Positions 7,370-15,334 of a stretch of DNA of 64,000 bases are shown here, one piece after another. The stretch is from Glo-17 sp964637835. GTDB taxonomy: Bacteria > Krumholzibacteriota > Krumholzibacteriia > LZORAL124-64-63. The stretch is from NCBI GenBank assembly GCA_964637835.1, contig CAZWYF010000001.1:1-64000 (forward strand). Direction: 5' to 3'. Within the stretch, counting starts at the first letter, position 1; each line of letters begins with the position of its first letter. The position numbers and the translations under genes are program-made. The notes below the pieces were generated by a model. The model worked only from the letters and a program-made list of their open reading frames with translations. It searched no databases and was not told the DNA's origin.

Positions 7370-9349
7370 ATGCACCGACCACCATTCCTGCTGCCGCTCC
7401 TGGCGGCCCTGCTCGTGACGGCCCTGGCCGCCCCCGCGGTCGCCGCGGGCGGCGAGTCCGGCACCTTCGAGATCGATCTGCCCGCCGGTTCGCAGACCCT
7501 GGTCCTGGCGATCTGCGTGCTCTACTTCCTGGCCGTCCTGGGCTTCGGCGCGGTGTTCGGCCGCTTCGCCACCGACACCAACGACTTCTTCTACTCGGGC
7601 CAGAAGTTCCCGTGGTGGCTGGTCACCGCCTCGATGATCGCCACCGGTATCGGCTCCTACTCCTTCCTGAAGTATGCCCAGGCCGGCTTCAACCACGGCC
7701 TGGGCAGCACCATGACGTACCTGAACGACTGGTTCGTCATGCCCTTCTTCATGTTCGGCTGGCTGCCCATCATCTACTTCTCGCGGGTGCGGTCGATCCC
7801 CGAGTACTTCGAGCGCCGCTTCAACTGGCTGGTCCGCTACCTCGCCGTGGTCGTGATCCTCGGCTACATGCTCTACTACATCGGCTACAACCTCTACACC
7901 ATCGGCCTGGCCATCGAGGGCATCACCGGCATCGGCATCTGGACCTCGGTGCTGGTCTGCACGGTGATCATCGGCGCCTACGTCACCTTCGGCGGCCAGA
8001 CCGCGGTGATCTTCACCGATCTGGTGCAGGGCATCATGCTCTACCTGGCCGGGGCGGTGGCCCTGGTGGGCGGCATGATCTGGCTGGGCGGCGCGGACGC
8101 CTTCTGGGGCTGGCTGCCGCCGGAGTTCCGCTCCCCCCTCACCCCGGTCAATACCAACCCGAGCCTGGGCACCGCCAACACCTTCTGGGGCGAGGGCATC
8201 GCCGGCTCCATCGCCTTCACGTTCCTCAACCAGGGCTTCATCATGCGCTACCTGGCGGTCAAGAGCGTGAACGAGGGCCGCAAGGCCGCCCTGGCCAACG
8301 TGGTCTTCCTGCTGCCGCTGTCGGCCATCGTGGTCAGCTGCGCCGGTTGGATCGGCCGCGCCATGGTCACCAAGGGCGCCGCCGAGGGCGTGATCCCCTT
8401 CGAACTGGCCGATACCTACCACACCTTCACCACCGTGCTCTGGACGGTGATGCACCAGAACGTCTACGTCTTCGGCTTCATCATGGCCGCCCTGCTGGCC
8501 GCCCTGATGTCCACCGTCGACACGCTGATCAACGCCTGCGCCGCCGTGGGCGTGAACGACCTCTACCGCCGCTTCGTCCGCACCGAGCACAGCGAGAAGC
8601 ATTATCTGGCGGTCGCGCGCTGGATCTCCGTCGGCGCCACCGGCATCGGCCTCTTGCTGGTCTGGCTCTTCTCCACCATGCAGGACGACCTCTTCAACCT
8701 CCACTACAAGGGCATCATGGTGATCATTCCGGCCATGGTGACCGTGATTTTCATGGGCGCCTTCTGGCCGCGCTTCAACGCCACCGCGGCCTCGGTGGCC
8801 ATGATCGGGGGCAGCCTGATCAACCTGCTGAGCGTCAGGTTCCCCGGGTGGATCACGCCGTTGAGCGACTTCGTGCTGGCCTCGCCGCCGGAGGGGGTCG
8901 AGCCCAACTACGCCCTCTTCCGGGGCCTCTTCGGCGTGGCGGTCACCACCATCATCGGTGTCGTCGTCACGCTCTTCACCGCTCCGCCGCCGCCGGAGAA
9001 GATCCGGGGACTGACCGTCTTCTCCCTGGGCGAGGCCATGGCCTGGTTCAAGGGTGGCGTGCCCAACTTCCGGCGTGGTCGTCGCAGCCAGGTCACGGGT
9101 CTGCCGCTGGCCATCGCCGCGGCGGATGGTGGCGTGCGGCTTCCGCGTGCGGTGATGGAGGATCTGGCCGTCCAGGAGGGCGACCTGATCCACGTCTCGG
9201 ACGACCGCTGGTGGCTGGGCGGCATCCGCTCGGTGCAGGTGCCGGCCGGGCCCGCCGCCGCGGACGGCGCGGTGGTGGTCGATCCCGCGGCGGCGCAGAA
9301 GGGGTCGCTCCTGGACGACCGGCCGGTGCGTGTGGAGAAGATCTTCTGA
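7370..9349 (+). CDS. sodium:solute symporter (SSS family) with soluble C-terminal tail
   Basis: A 659-residue inner-membrane carrier. A cleavable-looking hydrophobic N terminus (residues 1-25) precedes about 13 TM segments. SSS features include GTGIGSYSFLKYAQAG in TM2-TM3 and TDLVQGIMLYL in the TM6 region. The solute cannot be predicted. After the last TM (near 555) there is a hydrophilic tail of about 100 residues with a compact beta-like segment (VRLPRAVMEDLAVQEGD) that is not part of the basic SSS fold and may be regulatory. ATG 7370 follows the small membrane protein's stop by two bases. A strong hairpin follows the gene. Confidence 0.86.
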   Translation: MHRPPFLLPLLAALLVTALAAPAVAAGGESGTFEIDLPAGSQTLVLAICVLYFLAVLGFGAVFGRFATDTNDFFYSGQKFPWWLVTASMIATGIGSYSFLKYAQAGFNHGLGSTMTYLNDWFVMPFFMFGWLPIIYFSRVRSIPEYFERRFNWLVRYLAVVVILGYMLYYIGYNLYTIGLAIEGITGIGIWTSVLVCTVIIGAYVTFGGQTAVIFTDLVQGIMLYLAGAVALVGGMIWLGGADAFWGWLPPEFRSPLTPVNTNPSLGTANTFWGEGIAGSIAFTFLNQGFIMRYLAVKSVNEGRKAALANVVFLLPLSAIVVSCAGWIGRAMVTKGAAEGVIPFELADTYHTFTTVLWTVMHQNVYVFGFIMAALLAALMSTVDTLINACAAVGVNDLYRRFVRTEHSEKHYLAVARWISVGATGIGLLLVWLFSTMQDDLFNLHYKGIMVIIPAMVTVIFMGAFWPRFNATAASVAMIGGSLINLLSVRFPGWITPLSDFVLASPPEGVEPNYALFRGLFGVAVTTIIGVVVTLFTAPPPPEKIRGLTVFSLGEAMAWFKGGVPNFRRGRRSQVTGLPLAIAAADGGVRLPRAVMEDLAVQEGDLIHVSDDRWWLGGIRSVQVPAGPAAADGAVVVDPAAAQKGSLLDDRPVRVEKIF

Positions 9350-9383
9350 CGGCGCGAGCGCCGCGGCAGCGACAGAGATGAGC

Positions 9384-9413
9384 GCGCCCCGGCCGGGTCC
9401 CCGGCCGGGGCGC
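9384..9413 (+). terminator. hairpin terminator
   Basis: GCGCCCCGGCCGGG (9384-9397) and CCCGGCCGGGGCGC (9400-9413) are perfect complements, giving one of the strongest stems in the window about 35 bases after the symporter stop. No T tract follows. The rest of the gap up to 9570 shows nothing recognisable. Confidence 0.65.
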
Positions 9414-9597
9414 CTGGTTCGATGGGTGGCCGGTGGCTACCGCACGCTGCCCCGCAGCTGGACGGTATCGTCGCCGGCCACCGTCCAGCTCCTCGCCTCC
9501 GCGGAGCCCGGGACCAGCCAGTCCGGGAACCACCGTCCGGGACCTGCCTGGCTCCCACGCCCCGCCCGTGTTACCCTGCCCTGCCGGAGGTCATGAC

Positions 9598-10440
9598 ATG
9601 GAGATCATCTGGGAAGGCACCCTGCGCAAGATGCGCGTCACGCCGGGCACCGGCGGCGGCCCGGCGCATTACGCGCTGGCCGATGGCCACTGGCATCCGG
9701 ACGAGCGCCTGGCCGATCACGCGCTGGACGGGTACCTGGGCCGCGAGCTGCACCTCGAGCACACCGGCGCCATCCACTGCGTCTACTGCGGCCGCCAGAC
9801 GAAGAAGAGCTTCGGTCAGGGCTTCTGCTTCCCCTGCTTCCGCGCGCGCGCCGAGGCGGACACCTGCATCGTCAAGCCCGAGCTCTGCCATTACCACGAC
9901 CCGGACCATCCCTGCCGGGATGACGCCTTCGCCCACGCCCACTGCTTCCAGCCCCACGTGCTCTACGCCTCGCTGACCTCGGCGCCCAAGGTCGGCATCA
10001 CCCGCCGCGAGAACATTCCCACCCGCTGGCTCGATCAGGGCGCCACCCTGGCCATCCCGCTGGCCGAGCTGCCGGACCGCCGCACCGTGGGCCTGCTCGA
10101 GGCGCGCCTGCGCGAAGAGGTGGGCCTGGCCGACCGGACCCACTGGACCCGCCTGCTGAGGAGCGAGGCCGGCGAGGGCGATCTGGTCGCTCTCGCCGGG
10201 CAGATCAGCGCGCAGCTCGAGGCCTGGGACGTCCCCCTCCTGCCGCCGGCCGCGCGCGTGGAGCACGCGTTCGCCTATCCCGTGCTCGCCTACCCCGAGA
10301 AGGTCAAGAGCTTCGACCTCGACCGGGAGCCGCGGGCCGGTGGCGTCCTGCAGGGGATCAAGGGGCAGTACCTGATCTTCGACGACGGCGTGATCAACCT
10401 GCGCAAGTACACCGGCTACCGGGTGCGCGTCTGCGCCTGA
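9598..10440 (+). CDS. DUF2797 protein with cysteine-rich zinc-binding motifs
   Basis: A 280-residue protein of the DUF2797 family, which has no established function. Cysteines occur in pairs (CVYCG near 61-64, CFPCF near 79-82, plus C in DTCIV, LCHYH and HPC), suggesting bound zinc. The central segment LYASLTSAPKVGITRRENIPTRW resembles the GIY-YIG-like core noted in the family. The C terminus ends with GQYLIFDDGVINLRKYTGYRV, typical of the family. ATG 9598 is preceded by GGAGG at 9586-9590. A TACCCT at 9572-9577 may be the -10 box. It appears monocistronic. Confidence 0.85.
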   Translation: MEIIWEGTLRKMRVTPGTGGGPAHYALADGHWHPDERLADHALDGYLGRELHLEHTGAIHCVYCGRQTKKSFGQGFCFPCFRARAEADTCIVKPELCHYHDPDHPCRDDAFAHAHCFQPHVLYASLTSAPKVGITRRENIPTRWLDQGATLAIPLAELPDRRTVGLLEARLREEVGLADRTHWTRLLRSEAGEGDLVALAGQISAQLEAWDVPLLPPAARVEHAFAYPVLAYPEKVKSFDLDREPRAGGVLQGIKGQYLIFDDGVINLRKYTGYRVRVCA

Positions 10441-10465
10441 CGGAGCGGCCGGTGATGCTTAGCTT
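10437..10465 (+). promoter_or_regulatory. promoter of the Smr gene pair
   Basis: CTGACG (10437-10442) and TAGCTT (10460-10465) are 17 bases apart. The -35 box overlaps the stop of the previous gene. The position supports the GTG start at 10497 rather than the ATG at 10452, which would lie upstream of the expected transcript start. Confidence 0.45.
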
Positions 10466-10496
10466 GTCGCTAGCCGCCAAGTCCGGGAGAGTACCG

Positions 10497-10814
10497 GTGA
10501 CCGAGGACCCGCAGGACCAGCCAGGTGATCAGATCCCCGACCACGCCGTCGAGTTGCCCATCGATGGCATCCTCGATCTGCACACCTTCTCGCCCCGCGA
10601 GACCCGCGAGCTGGTGCCCGACTACCTCGACCTCTGCCGCGAGCGCGGCATCCTCTCGGTGCGCATCATCCACGGCAAGGGCATCGGCGTGCAGCGCGAG
10701 ACGGTCCACGCCATCCTCAGGCGGCATCCCGCGGTGATCCGCTTCGGTCATCCTGCCGACGGCAGCTCCTGGGGCGCCACGGTGGTGGAGCTGGCCCCGG
10801 CACGGGAGGGTTGA
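10497..10814 (+). CDS. Smr-domain protein
   Basis: A 105-residue protein that is almost only an Smr domain: LDLHTFSPRET near residues 25-35, then VRIIHGKGIGVQRETVHAIL and WGATVVEL. The LDLH and HGKG motifs are those of Smr domains with nicking-endonuclease or RNA-cleaving activity, known from MutS2 C termini and from stand-alone proteins acting on stalled ribosomes. I chose GTG 10497 because GGGAGA (10485-10490) precedes it. The ATG at 10452 would add an atypical leader. It is followed directly by a second Smr-like gene. Confidence 0.8.
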   Translation: MTEDPQDQPGDQIPDHAVELPIDGILDLHTFSPRETRELVPDYLDLCRERGILSVRIIHGKGIGVQRETVHAILRRHPAVIRFGHPADGSSWGATVVELAPAREG

Positions 10815-10816
10815 CC

Positions 10817-11290
10817 GTGGGACGCTACAAGGCTCGCCGCGGCGGCAAGAAGGCCCGCCCCGATCACCGCGAGATCGCCCAGGACGACCCCGACGCCCTG
10901 GAGTCTCTCGACGCCCTCGACCTGGGCGACGGCCTCCTCCCGTCGGCGGACGCGCCGGCTCCCGAGCCGACCGTCGGCGGACGGCGCGCCCGGGGGCCCG
11001 AGCCGCCCGCTGGTCGGCCGCCCCGCCCGCCGGAGATCTTCCTGCGCCAGCTGCCCTGCGAGGATGCTCTGCGGCGCCTCGAACACCAGGTACGGGCTCA
11101 CGTCCGCCACGGCACCGGCGAGGTGCTCGTGGTCCATGGCCGTGGTCGTGGTTCGCCCGACGGCCGTGGCGTCCTCGGCGACGCCGTGCGCACCTGGTGC
11201 AACACGCACACCGAGCTGGTGAGCGACTGGCGTCCTGCGCCGCCATCCTGGGGCGGCGATGGCGCCGTGGTCCTCACCCTGAACATCTGA
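10817..11290 (+). CDS. second, divergent Smr-domain protein
   Basis: A 157-residue protein with a basic N terminus (GRYKARRGGKKARPD), a proline-rich linker (about 45-75) and a C-terminal Smr-like domain with VLVVHGRGRGSPDG and GGDGAVVLTL. The usual LDLH motif is replaced by LRQLPCEDAL, so one conserved acidic/histidine site is missing. GTG 10817 has GGGAGGG at 10804-10810. The gap to the first Smr gene is two bases. The pair may work together on nucleic acid, the second perhaps as a binding rather than a cleaving partner (inference). Confidence 0.7.
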   Translation: MGRYKARRGGKKARPDHREIAQDDPDALESLDALDLGDGLLPSADAPAPEPTVGGRRARGPEPPAGRPPRPPEIFLRQLPCEDALRRLEHQVRAHVRHGTGEVLVVHGRGRGSPDGRGVLGDAVRTWCNTHTELVSDWRPAPPSWGGDGAVVLTLNI

Positions 11291-11302
11291 CCGGAGCCTG
11301 CC

Positions 11303-12049
11303 ATGTCGACCCTCACGCCCATCGCCGACCGCACCGTGCTCATCACCGGCGCCGCCCGCCGCGTGGGGCGGCACCTGGCCCAGGCCCTGGCCACCGCCGG
11401 CGCCCGCGTGGTGGTCCACTACCATACCAGCGAGGAGGAGGCGCGCGCCCTCGAGCGGGAGGTCACGGGCGCCGGCGGCCGGCTCGCCCTGGTCCGGGGC
11501 GACCTCACCGATCCCCACGCCACCGAGGGCCTCGTGGCCGAGGCCGCGCGATTCTTCGGTCCCCTGGACGGCCTGATCAACAACGCCTCGCTCTTCGCTC
11601 CCGGCGATGCCATGGAGACCACCCTGCAGGAGTGGCGCCGCTACCAGGCCATCCACGCCGAGGCGCCGTTCCTGCTCAGTCGCGAGCTCGCCCGCCAGCT
11701 GCCCGACGGGCGCGACGGCGTGGTGGTCAACCTCAACGACTGGCGGGCCGGCCGGCCCGGCCCCGACCACTTCGCCTACACGGTCAGCAAGGTGACGCTG
11801 CACGGCCTGACGCGGACCCTGGCCCAGTCCCTCGGACCCCGCGGGGTGCGGGTCTGTGAACTGGCCCTCGGCGCGGTCCTCGCTCCCGTCAGCGGCGAGG
11901 AGGGCTACCTGCGCACCGAGCGCCAGGAGATCCCCACGCGACGGTTCCCGGGGCTCGAGGACGTGGCGTCGGCGTTGCTCTTCGTGCTGGCCACGCCGGC
12001 GCTCAACGGCGAGACCGTCCATCTCGACGGGGGCCGGCACCTCGTCTGA
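11303..12049 (+). CDS. SDR-family pteridine reductase-like oxidoreductase
   Basis: A 248-residue Rossmann-fold short-chain dehydrogenase: TGAARRVG (15-22) binds NAD(P)H, NNAS is at 93-96, and the catalytic Y159-x-x-x-K163 is present. Thirteen residues before the Tyr, where most SDRs have Ser, there is D146 (NLNDW), as in pteridine reductase PTR1 and FolM. A reduction of dihydropterin/dihydrofolate by NADPH is therefore likely. ATG 11303 lies 12 bases after the second Smr gene, probably in the same transcript. Other SDR substrates cannot be excluded. Confidence 0.75.
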   Translation: MSTLTPIADRTVLITGAARRVGRHLAQALATAGARVVVHYHTSEEEARALEREVTGAGGRLALVRGDLTDPHATEGLVAEAARFFGPLDGLINNASLFAPGDAMETTLQEWRRYQAIHAEAPFLLSRELARQLPDGRDGVVVNLNDWRAGRPGPDHFAYTVSKVTLHGLTRTLAQSLGPRGVRVCELALGAVLAPVSGEEGYLRTERQEIPTRRFPGLEDVASALLFVLATPALNGETVHLDGGRHLV

Positions 12050-12070
12050 TGGTCGGCGATCACCCGGGCG

Positions 12071-12100
12071 GCGGGCGGGCGCGCCGCGGGCGGGCGCGCC
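12071..12100 (+). repeat. perfect 15-bp tandem repeat
   Basis: The unit GCGGGCGGGCGCGCC occurs twice in direct succession at 12071-12085 and 12086-12100, just after the SDR stop codon. CACCCGG (12061-12067) and CCGGGTG (12099-12105) flank it as an inverted pair, so the RNA could fold into a long GC stem and act as a terminator. Confidence 0.6.
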
Positions 12101-12217
12101 GGGTGGCGCGGCGGGCGGCGTGTTGAGCGGTCCTTCCCCGGGGAGGGCCGCGGTGTTACCTTGTCGGCTTGCCCGAGACGCGCGCCCTGCCCCCGCGGAG
12201 GCGCCCTGGAGGATCGC

Positions 12218-12628
12218 ATGGCCGAACTGAAGAAGAAGCTCATCGTGGTGGGCGACCGCATCCTGGTGCGGCCGGAGGACGGCGAGGAACGCACCGGTGC
12301 GGGGCTCTACCTGCCCCAGACGGCGCTCTCGGCCCGTCAGGCCCAGGGCGGCTGGATCGTCTCGGTGGGGCCGGGAGTGCCCATTCCCGAGCCGGCCGAC
12401 TACGAGGACGAGGACTTCGGCGCCTCGCCTCAGCCACGCTACCTGCCGCTGCAGGCCCAAGAGGGCGACTACGCCCTGTTCCTGAAGAAGGCGGCCATCG
12501 AGATCACCTTCGAGCGCAAGCAGTACCTGATCGTGCCCAACTCGGCCATCCTGGTCCTCATCCGCGAGGACTGGTCGCCCAGTCCGGAGACCGGCGACTG
12601 GCACGAGAGCGAGAACCCCGCCAACTAG
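12218..12628 (+). CDS. GroES-like co-chaperonin family protein
   Basis: A 136-residue protein resembling Cpn10/GroES: VVGDRILVRPEDGEERTGAGLYLP near 10-33, GWIVSVGPG near 46-54, and a C-terminal IVPNSAILVLI. An acidic insertion (DYEDEDFG) sits in the middle. It is longer than GroES (about 97 residues) and has no groEL beside it. GroES-like extra copies of this type occur in Bacteroidetes-related phyla. ATG 12218 has GGAGG at 12208-12212, and TACCTT at 12157-12162 may be the -10 box. A role in protein folding is inferred. Confidence 0.75.
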   Translation: MAELKKKLIVVGDRILVRPEDGEERTGAGLYLPQTALSARQAQGGWIVSVGPGVPIPEPADYEDEDFGASPQPRYLPLQAQEGDYALFLKKAAIEITFERKQYLIVPNSAILVLIREDWSPSPETGDWHESENPAN

Positions 12629-12653
12629 CGCCGGGCGGCCGCCGCGACGCCGG

Positions 12654-14570
12654 TCACACCTCCTCGTCCGGCCGCGACAGCGTCGAGACGTCCCAGCCCG
12701 TGTCCTCGCGTCCGTCCGCGGCCTGCTCGGCGCGCATGAGCTGCTCGAGGTCGTGGATGCGCTCGCGGGCCTCGTTGAGGAACTGGCCCTGATCCTCGCG
12801 GTGGTCGAGGAGCTCCCGCAGCAGCTGCTCGTCTCGCCGGCGGAAGCGGCGCGCCAGGCGGTGGGCCTGGTGTCCCCGGGTGCCGAGCAGGCGCAGGCTC
12901 TCGGCGCCGGCGCGCAGGGCGGAGTCCAGGTTCTCGCGGAAGATGTGCTGGACGCCGGCGGCCAGGAGCTCGTGGGCGTCGGTCCAGCCGCGGGCGCGGG
13001 CGACCAGCTCCGCCCGGGGGAAGTGCTCCTGGGCCAGGCGGACGATCTGCATCTGCGAGCGGGGGTTGTCCAGGGCCAGGACGATCAGGCGGGCGTGCTC
13101 GGCCCCGGCGGCGCGCAGGAGGTCGGCCCGCGTGGCGTCGCCATAGTACACCGGCAGGCCCAGCTGGCGCAGCACCTCCACCCGGTCGCTGTCGTTCTCG
13201 AGCACCGTGGGCTCGACGCCGGCGGTCCGTAGCAGGCGGCCGAGGGTCGACCCGAAGTGGCCGAAGCCCACCACGATCACCTCGCCGGGCTCGGGCGCGT
13301 CGGCCTCGCGGACCGGCTCGCGGGAGGTGCCCACGCGAGGCTGCAGGACCTTCTCGTAGAACAGCAGCAGCAACGGCGTCAGGGCCATGCTCAGGGTCAC
13401 GATGACCACCAGCGCCCCCGCGGGCGCGGCCGGTACGGCGCCCTGCTGCACGCCGAAGCTCAGCAGCACGAAGGCGAACTCGCCGCCCTGGGCCAGCGCC
13501 AGGGTGAAGAGCAGGTTCTGGTCGCGGCGCAGGCCGAAGAGATGGCCGAGCGCCGCGAAGATCAGGATCTTGATCAGCACCAGGACCACCACGCCCAGGA
13601 GCACGTCGCCGGGATGGTCGACCACCAGGCCCAGGTTCAGCGACGCGCCCACCGCGATGAAGAACACGCCGAGTAGCAGGCCCTTGAAGGGCTCGATGTT
13701 GGCCTCCAGCTCGTGGCGATAGGGGCTGCCGGCCAGGACCACGCCGGCCAGGAAGGTCCCCAGGGCGGGGCTCAACCCCACCCGCGCCATGAGCAGGGCG
13801 GTGCCGATCACCAGCACCAGCGCCGCGGCCAGGGAGAGTTCACGCAGGCGGGTGCGGGCGATGGAGCGCAGCAATGGCGAGACCAGGTACCGGCCCAGCG
13901 CCACCACCAGCGCCATGGCGCCCAGGACCGCGGCGGTCTGCAGCAGCGGCGGCAGCCCGGCGAGCGGGCCGCCACCGTGTCCGCCACCGTGCCCACTGCC
14001 GTGGCTGGCGGCATCCGTCGCGTGTCCGGCGGCCACGGCGGCCACTTCCGGGCTGGCGAGCAGGGGCAGCACCGCCAGGATGGGGATCACGGCGATGTCC
14101 TGGAAGAGCAGGACCGAGAATCCGCTCTGGCCGGCATTGGTCGGCAGCCAGCCCTTCTCCTGCATGGTCTGCAGCACGATGGCCGTGGAGGAGAGCGAGA
14201 GCGCCAGGCTCGCCGCCAGCGCCGGTTGCCAGGCCCAGCCCAGGGCCAGGCCCACGGCCGTCAGTGCCGCCGTGGTCAACAGCACCTGCAGGCCGCCCAG
14301 GCCGAAGATGGGCCGCCGCATCCGCCAGAGCTTGGTCGGTTCCAGCTCCAGGCCGATGAGGAAGAGCATGAGCACCACGCCGAACTCGGCGAAGTGCAGG
14401 ATCTCCTCGCCCTCCTCGCCCACCAGGCCCAGCACCCAGGGGCCGATCACCAGCCCGGCCACCAGGTAGCCCAGCACCGAGCCCAGGCCCAGCCGCTTGG
14501 CCACCGGCACGGCCACCACCGCGGCCAGCAGGATCACGAACGCCAGGCCGAAGAAGTCGCCACCGTGCAT
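12654..14570 (-). CDS. KefB/KefC-type K+/H+ antiporter with RCK domain
   Basis: A 638-residue monovalent cation:proton antiporter-2. An N-terminal Na+/H+-exchanger domain of about 12 TMs (residues 1-390, with LFLIGLELEP, LLFQDIAVIPIL and LALAQGGEFAFVLLSF) is followed by a TrkA-N/RCK nucleotide-binding domain (VIVVGFGHFGSTLGRLL near 420-436) and a charged coiled tail. An unusual His/Gly-rich loop (SHGSGHGGGHGGG) lies between two TMs near residue 185. ATG 14570 follows the stop of the KefF-like gene by one base, with GGGAGG in front. Kef systems export K+ during electrophile stress. Confidence 0.88.
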   Translation of the reverse strand: MHGGDFFGLAFVILLAAVVAVPVAKRLGLGSVLGYLVAGLVIGPWVLGLVGEEGEEILHFAEFGVVLMLFLIGLELEPTKLWRMRRPIFGLGGLQVLLTTAALTAVGLALGWAWQPALAASLALSLSSTAIVLQTMQEKGWLPTNAGQSGFSVLLFQDIAVIPILAVLPLLASPEVAAVAAGHATDAASHGSGHGGGHGGGPLAGLPPLLQTAAVLGAMALVVALGRYLVSPLLRSIARTRLRELSLAAALVLVIGTALLMARVGLSPALGTFLAGVVLAGSPYRHELEANIEPFKGLLLGVFFIAVGASLNLGLVVDHPGDVLLGVVVLVLIKILIFAALGHLFGLRRDQNLLFTLALAQGGEFAFVLLSFGVQQGAVPAAPAGALVVIVTLSMALTPLLLLFYEKVLQPRVGTSREPVREADAPEPGEVIVVGFGHFGSTLGRLLRTAGVEPTVLENDSDRVEVLRQLGLPVYYGDATRADLLRAAGAEHARLIVLALDNPRSQMQIVRLAQEHFPRAELVARARGWTDAHELLAAGVQHIFRENLDSALRAGAESLRLLGTRGHQAHRLARRFRRRDEQLLRELLDHREDQGQFLNEARERIHDLEQLMRAEQAADGREDTGWDVSTLSRPDEEV

Positions 14571-14571
14571 C

Positions 14572-15180
14572 TCACGCCTCCCGGATGATCGCGTCGAGGT
14601 CCGCGTTGAGGTGGGTGAGGCGGTCGGCGCGGCCCTGATCCAGCCGACCGTCGCGCACGGCCTCCAGCAGCCGGCGGTAGTCCACGGCATGCTGCGCGAG
14701 AGCGGTGCGATCCATCCGGTGTGCGCCGTGGACCACGAACGGGCCCAGCCAGAGCATGCCGCAGAGCCGCGCGGTCTGCTCCACCGGCGCCAGCAGTTCA
14801 CGCACCGTGTAGCGATTCTGCCCCTTGCGCGTGTACGCCTCCTGGGCGCCGCCGCAGGTGATGGCGGCCAGGCAGGGCTTGCCCCGCAGCCGTTCGCCGC
14901 CAGGGCCGTAGGCCCAGCCCAGGGCGAGCACGAGGTCGAACCACTCCTTCAGCAGCGACGGCACGCTGTACCAGTAGAACGGATGCTGCAGGACCACGAT
15001 GTCGTGGGCGAGCAGCAACTCCTGTTCCGCCGGCACGTCGATGTCCAGATCCGGGTAGGTCTCGTAGAGGTCGTGCAGGGTCACGCCCGGGGTGTCGGCG
15101 GCCGCGGAGGCCAGGGCCCTGCCGGCACGCGAACGTTCCAGGGCGGGGTGGGCGAAGAGCACCAGGACGGTGGCGGACAC
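14572..15180 (-). CDS. KefF/KefG-type NAD(P)H:quinone oxidoreductase
   Basis: A 202-residue flavodoxin-fold protein: VLFAHPALERSRAGRAL at the N terminus, HDLYETYPDLDID, QHPFYWYSVPSLLKEWFD near 70-87, and ALGWAYGPGG. This matches the YheR/KefG, KefF and MdaB quinone oxidoreductases, which bind FMN or FAD. In E. coli, KefF and KefG are ancillary subunits needed for full activity of KefC and KefB. Direct coupling to a KefB-type antiporter gene supports this role. GTG 15180 is chosen because GGAAGG precedes it by seven bases. The longer frame lacks a site. Confidence 0.86.
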   Translation of the reverse strand: MSATVLVLFAHPALERSRAGRALASAAADTPGVTLHDLYETYPDLDIDVPAEQELLLAHDIVVLQHPFYWYSVPSLLKEWFDLVLALGWAYGPGGERLRGKPCLAAITCGGAQEAYTRKGQNRYTVRELLAPVEQTARLCGMLWLGPFVVHGAHRMDRTALAQHAVDYRRLLEAVRDGRLDQGRADRLTHLNADLDAIIREA

Positions 15181-15218
15181 GCGCAGACCTTCCGACGAGA
15201 TCCAGGGACGACCCCGCC

Positions 15219-15247
15219 ATGGTAGCCGTTCGCTCGCCACCTGTCAG
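15219..15247 (-). promoter_or_regulatory. promoter of the kefF-kefB-like operon
   Basis: On the minus strand CTGACA (15242-15247) and TACCAT (15219-15224) are separated by 17 bases, about 40 bases before the GTG at 15180. Confidence 0.6.
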
Positions 15248-15260
15248 CACGGCGCGCCGA

Positions 15261-15290
15261 TTGACAGGACGGACCCGGTGCCTCTAGGCT
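15261..15290 (+). promoter_or_regulatory. promoter of the hybrid histidine kinase gene
   Basis: A perfect TTGACA (15261-15266) is followed after 18 bases by TAGGCT (15285-15290). The start codon at 15335 lies about 40 bases further on. The promoter is back to back with that of the kefF-kefB-like operon. Confidence 0.65.
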
Positions 15291-15334
15291 ACGGCGTAAG
15301 GGTTCCTTGATGCCCGAGCGATGGAGGCCGCAGC

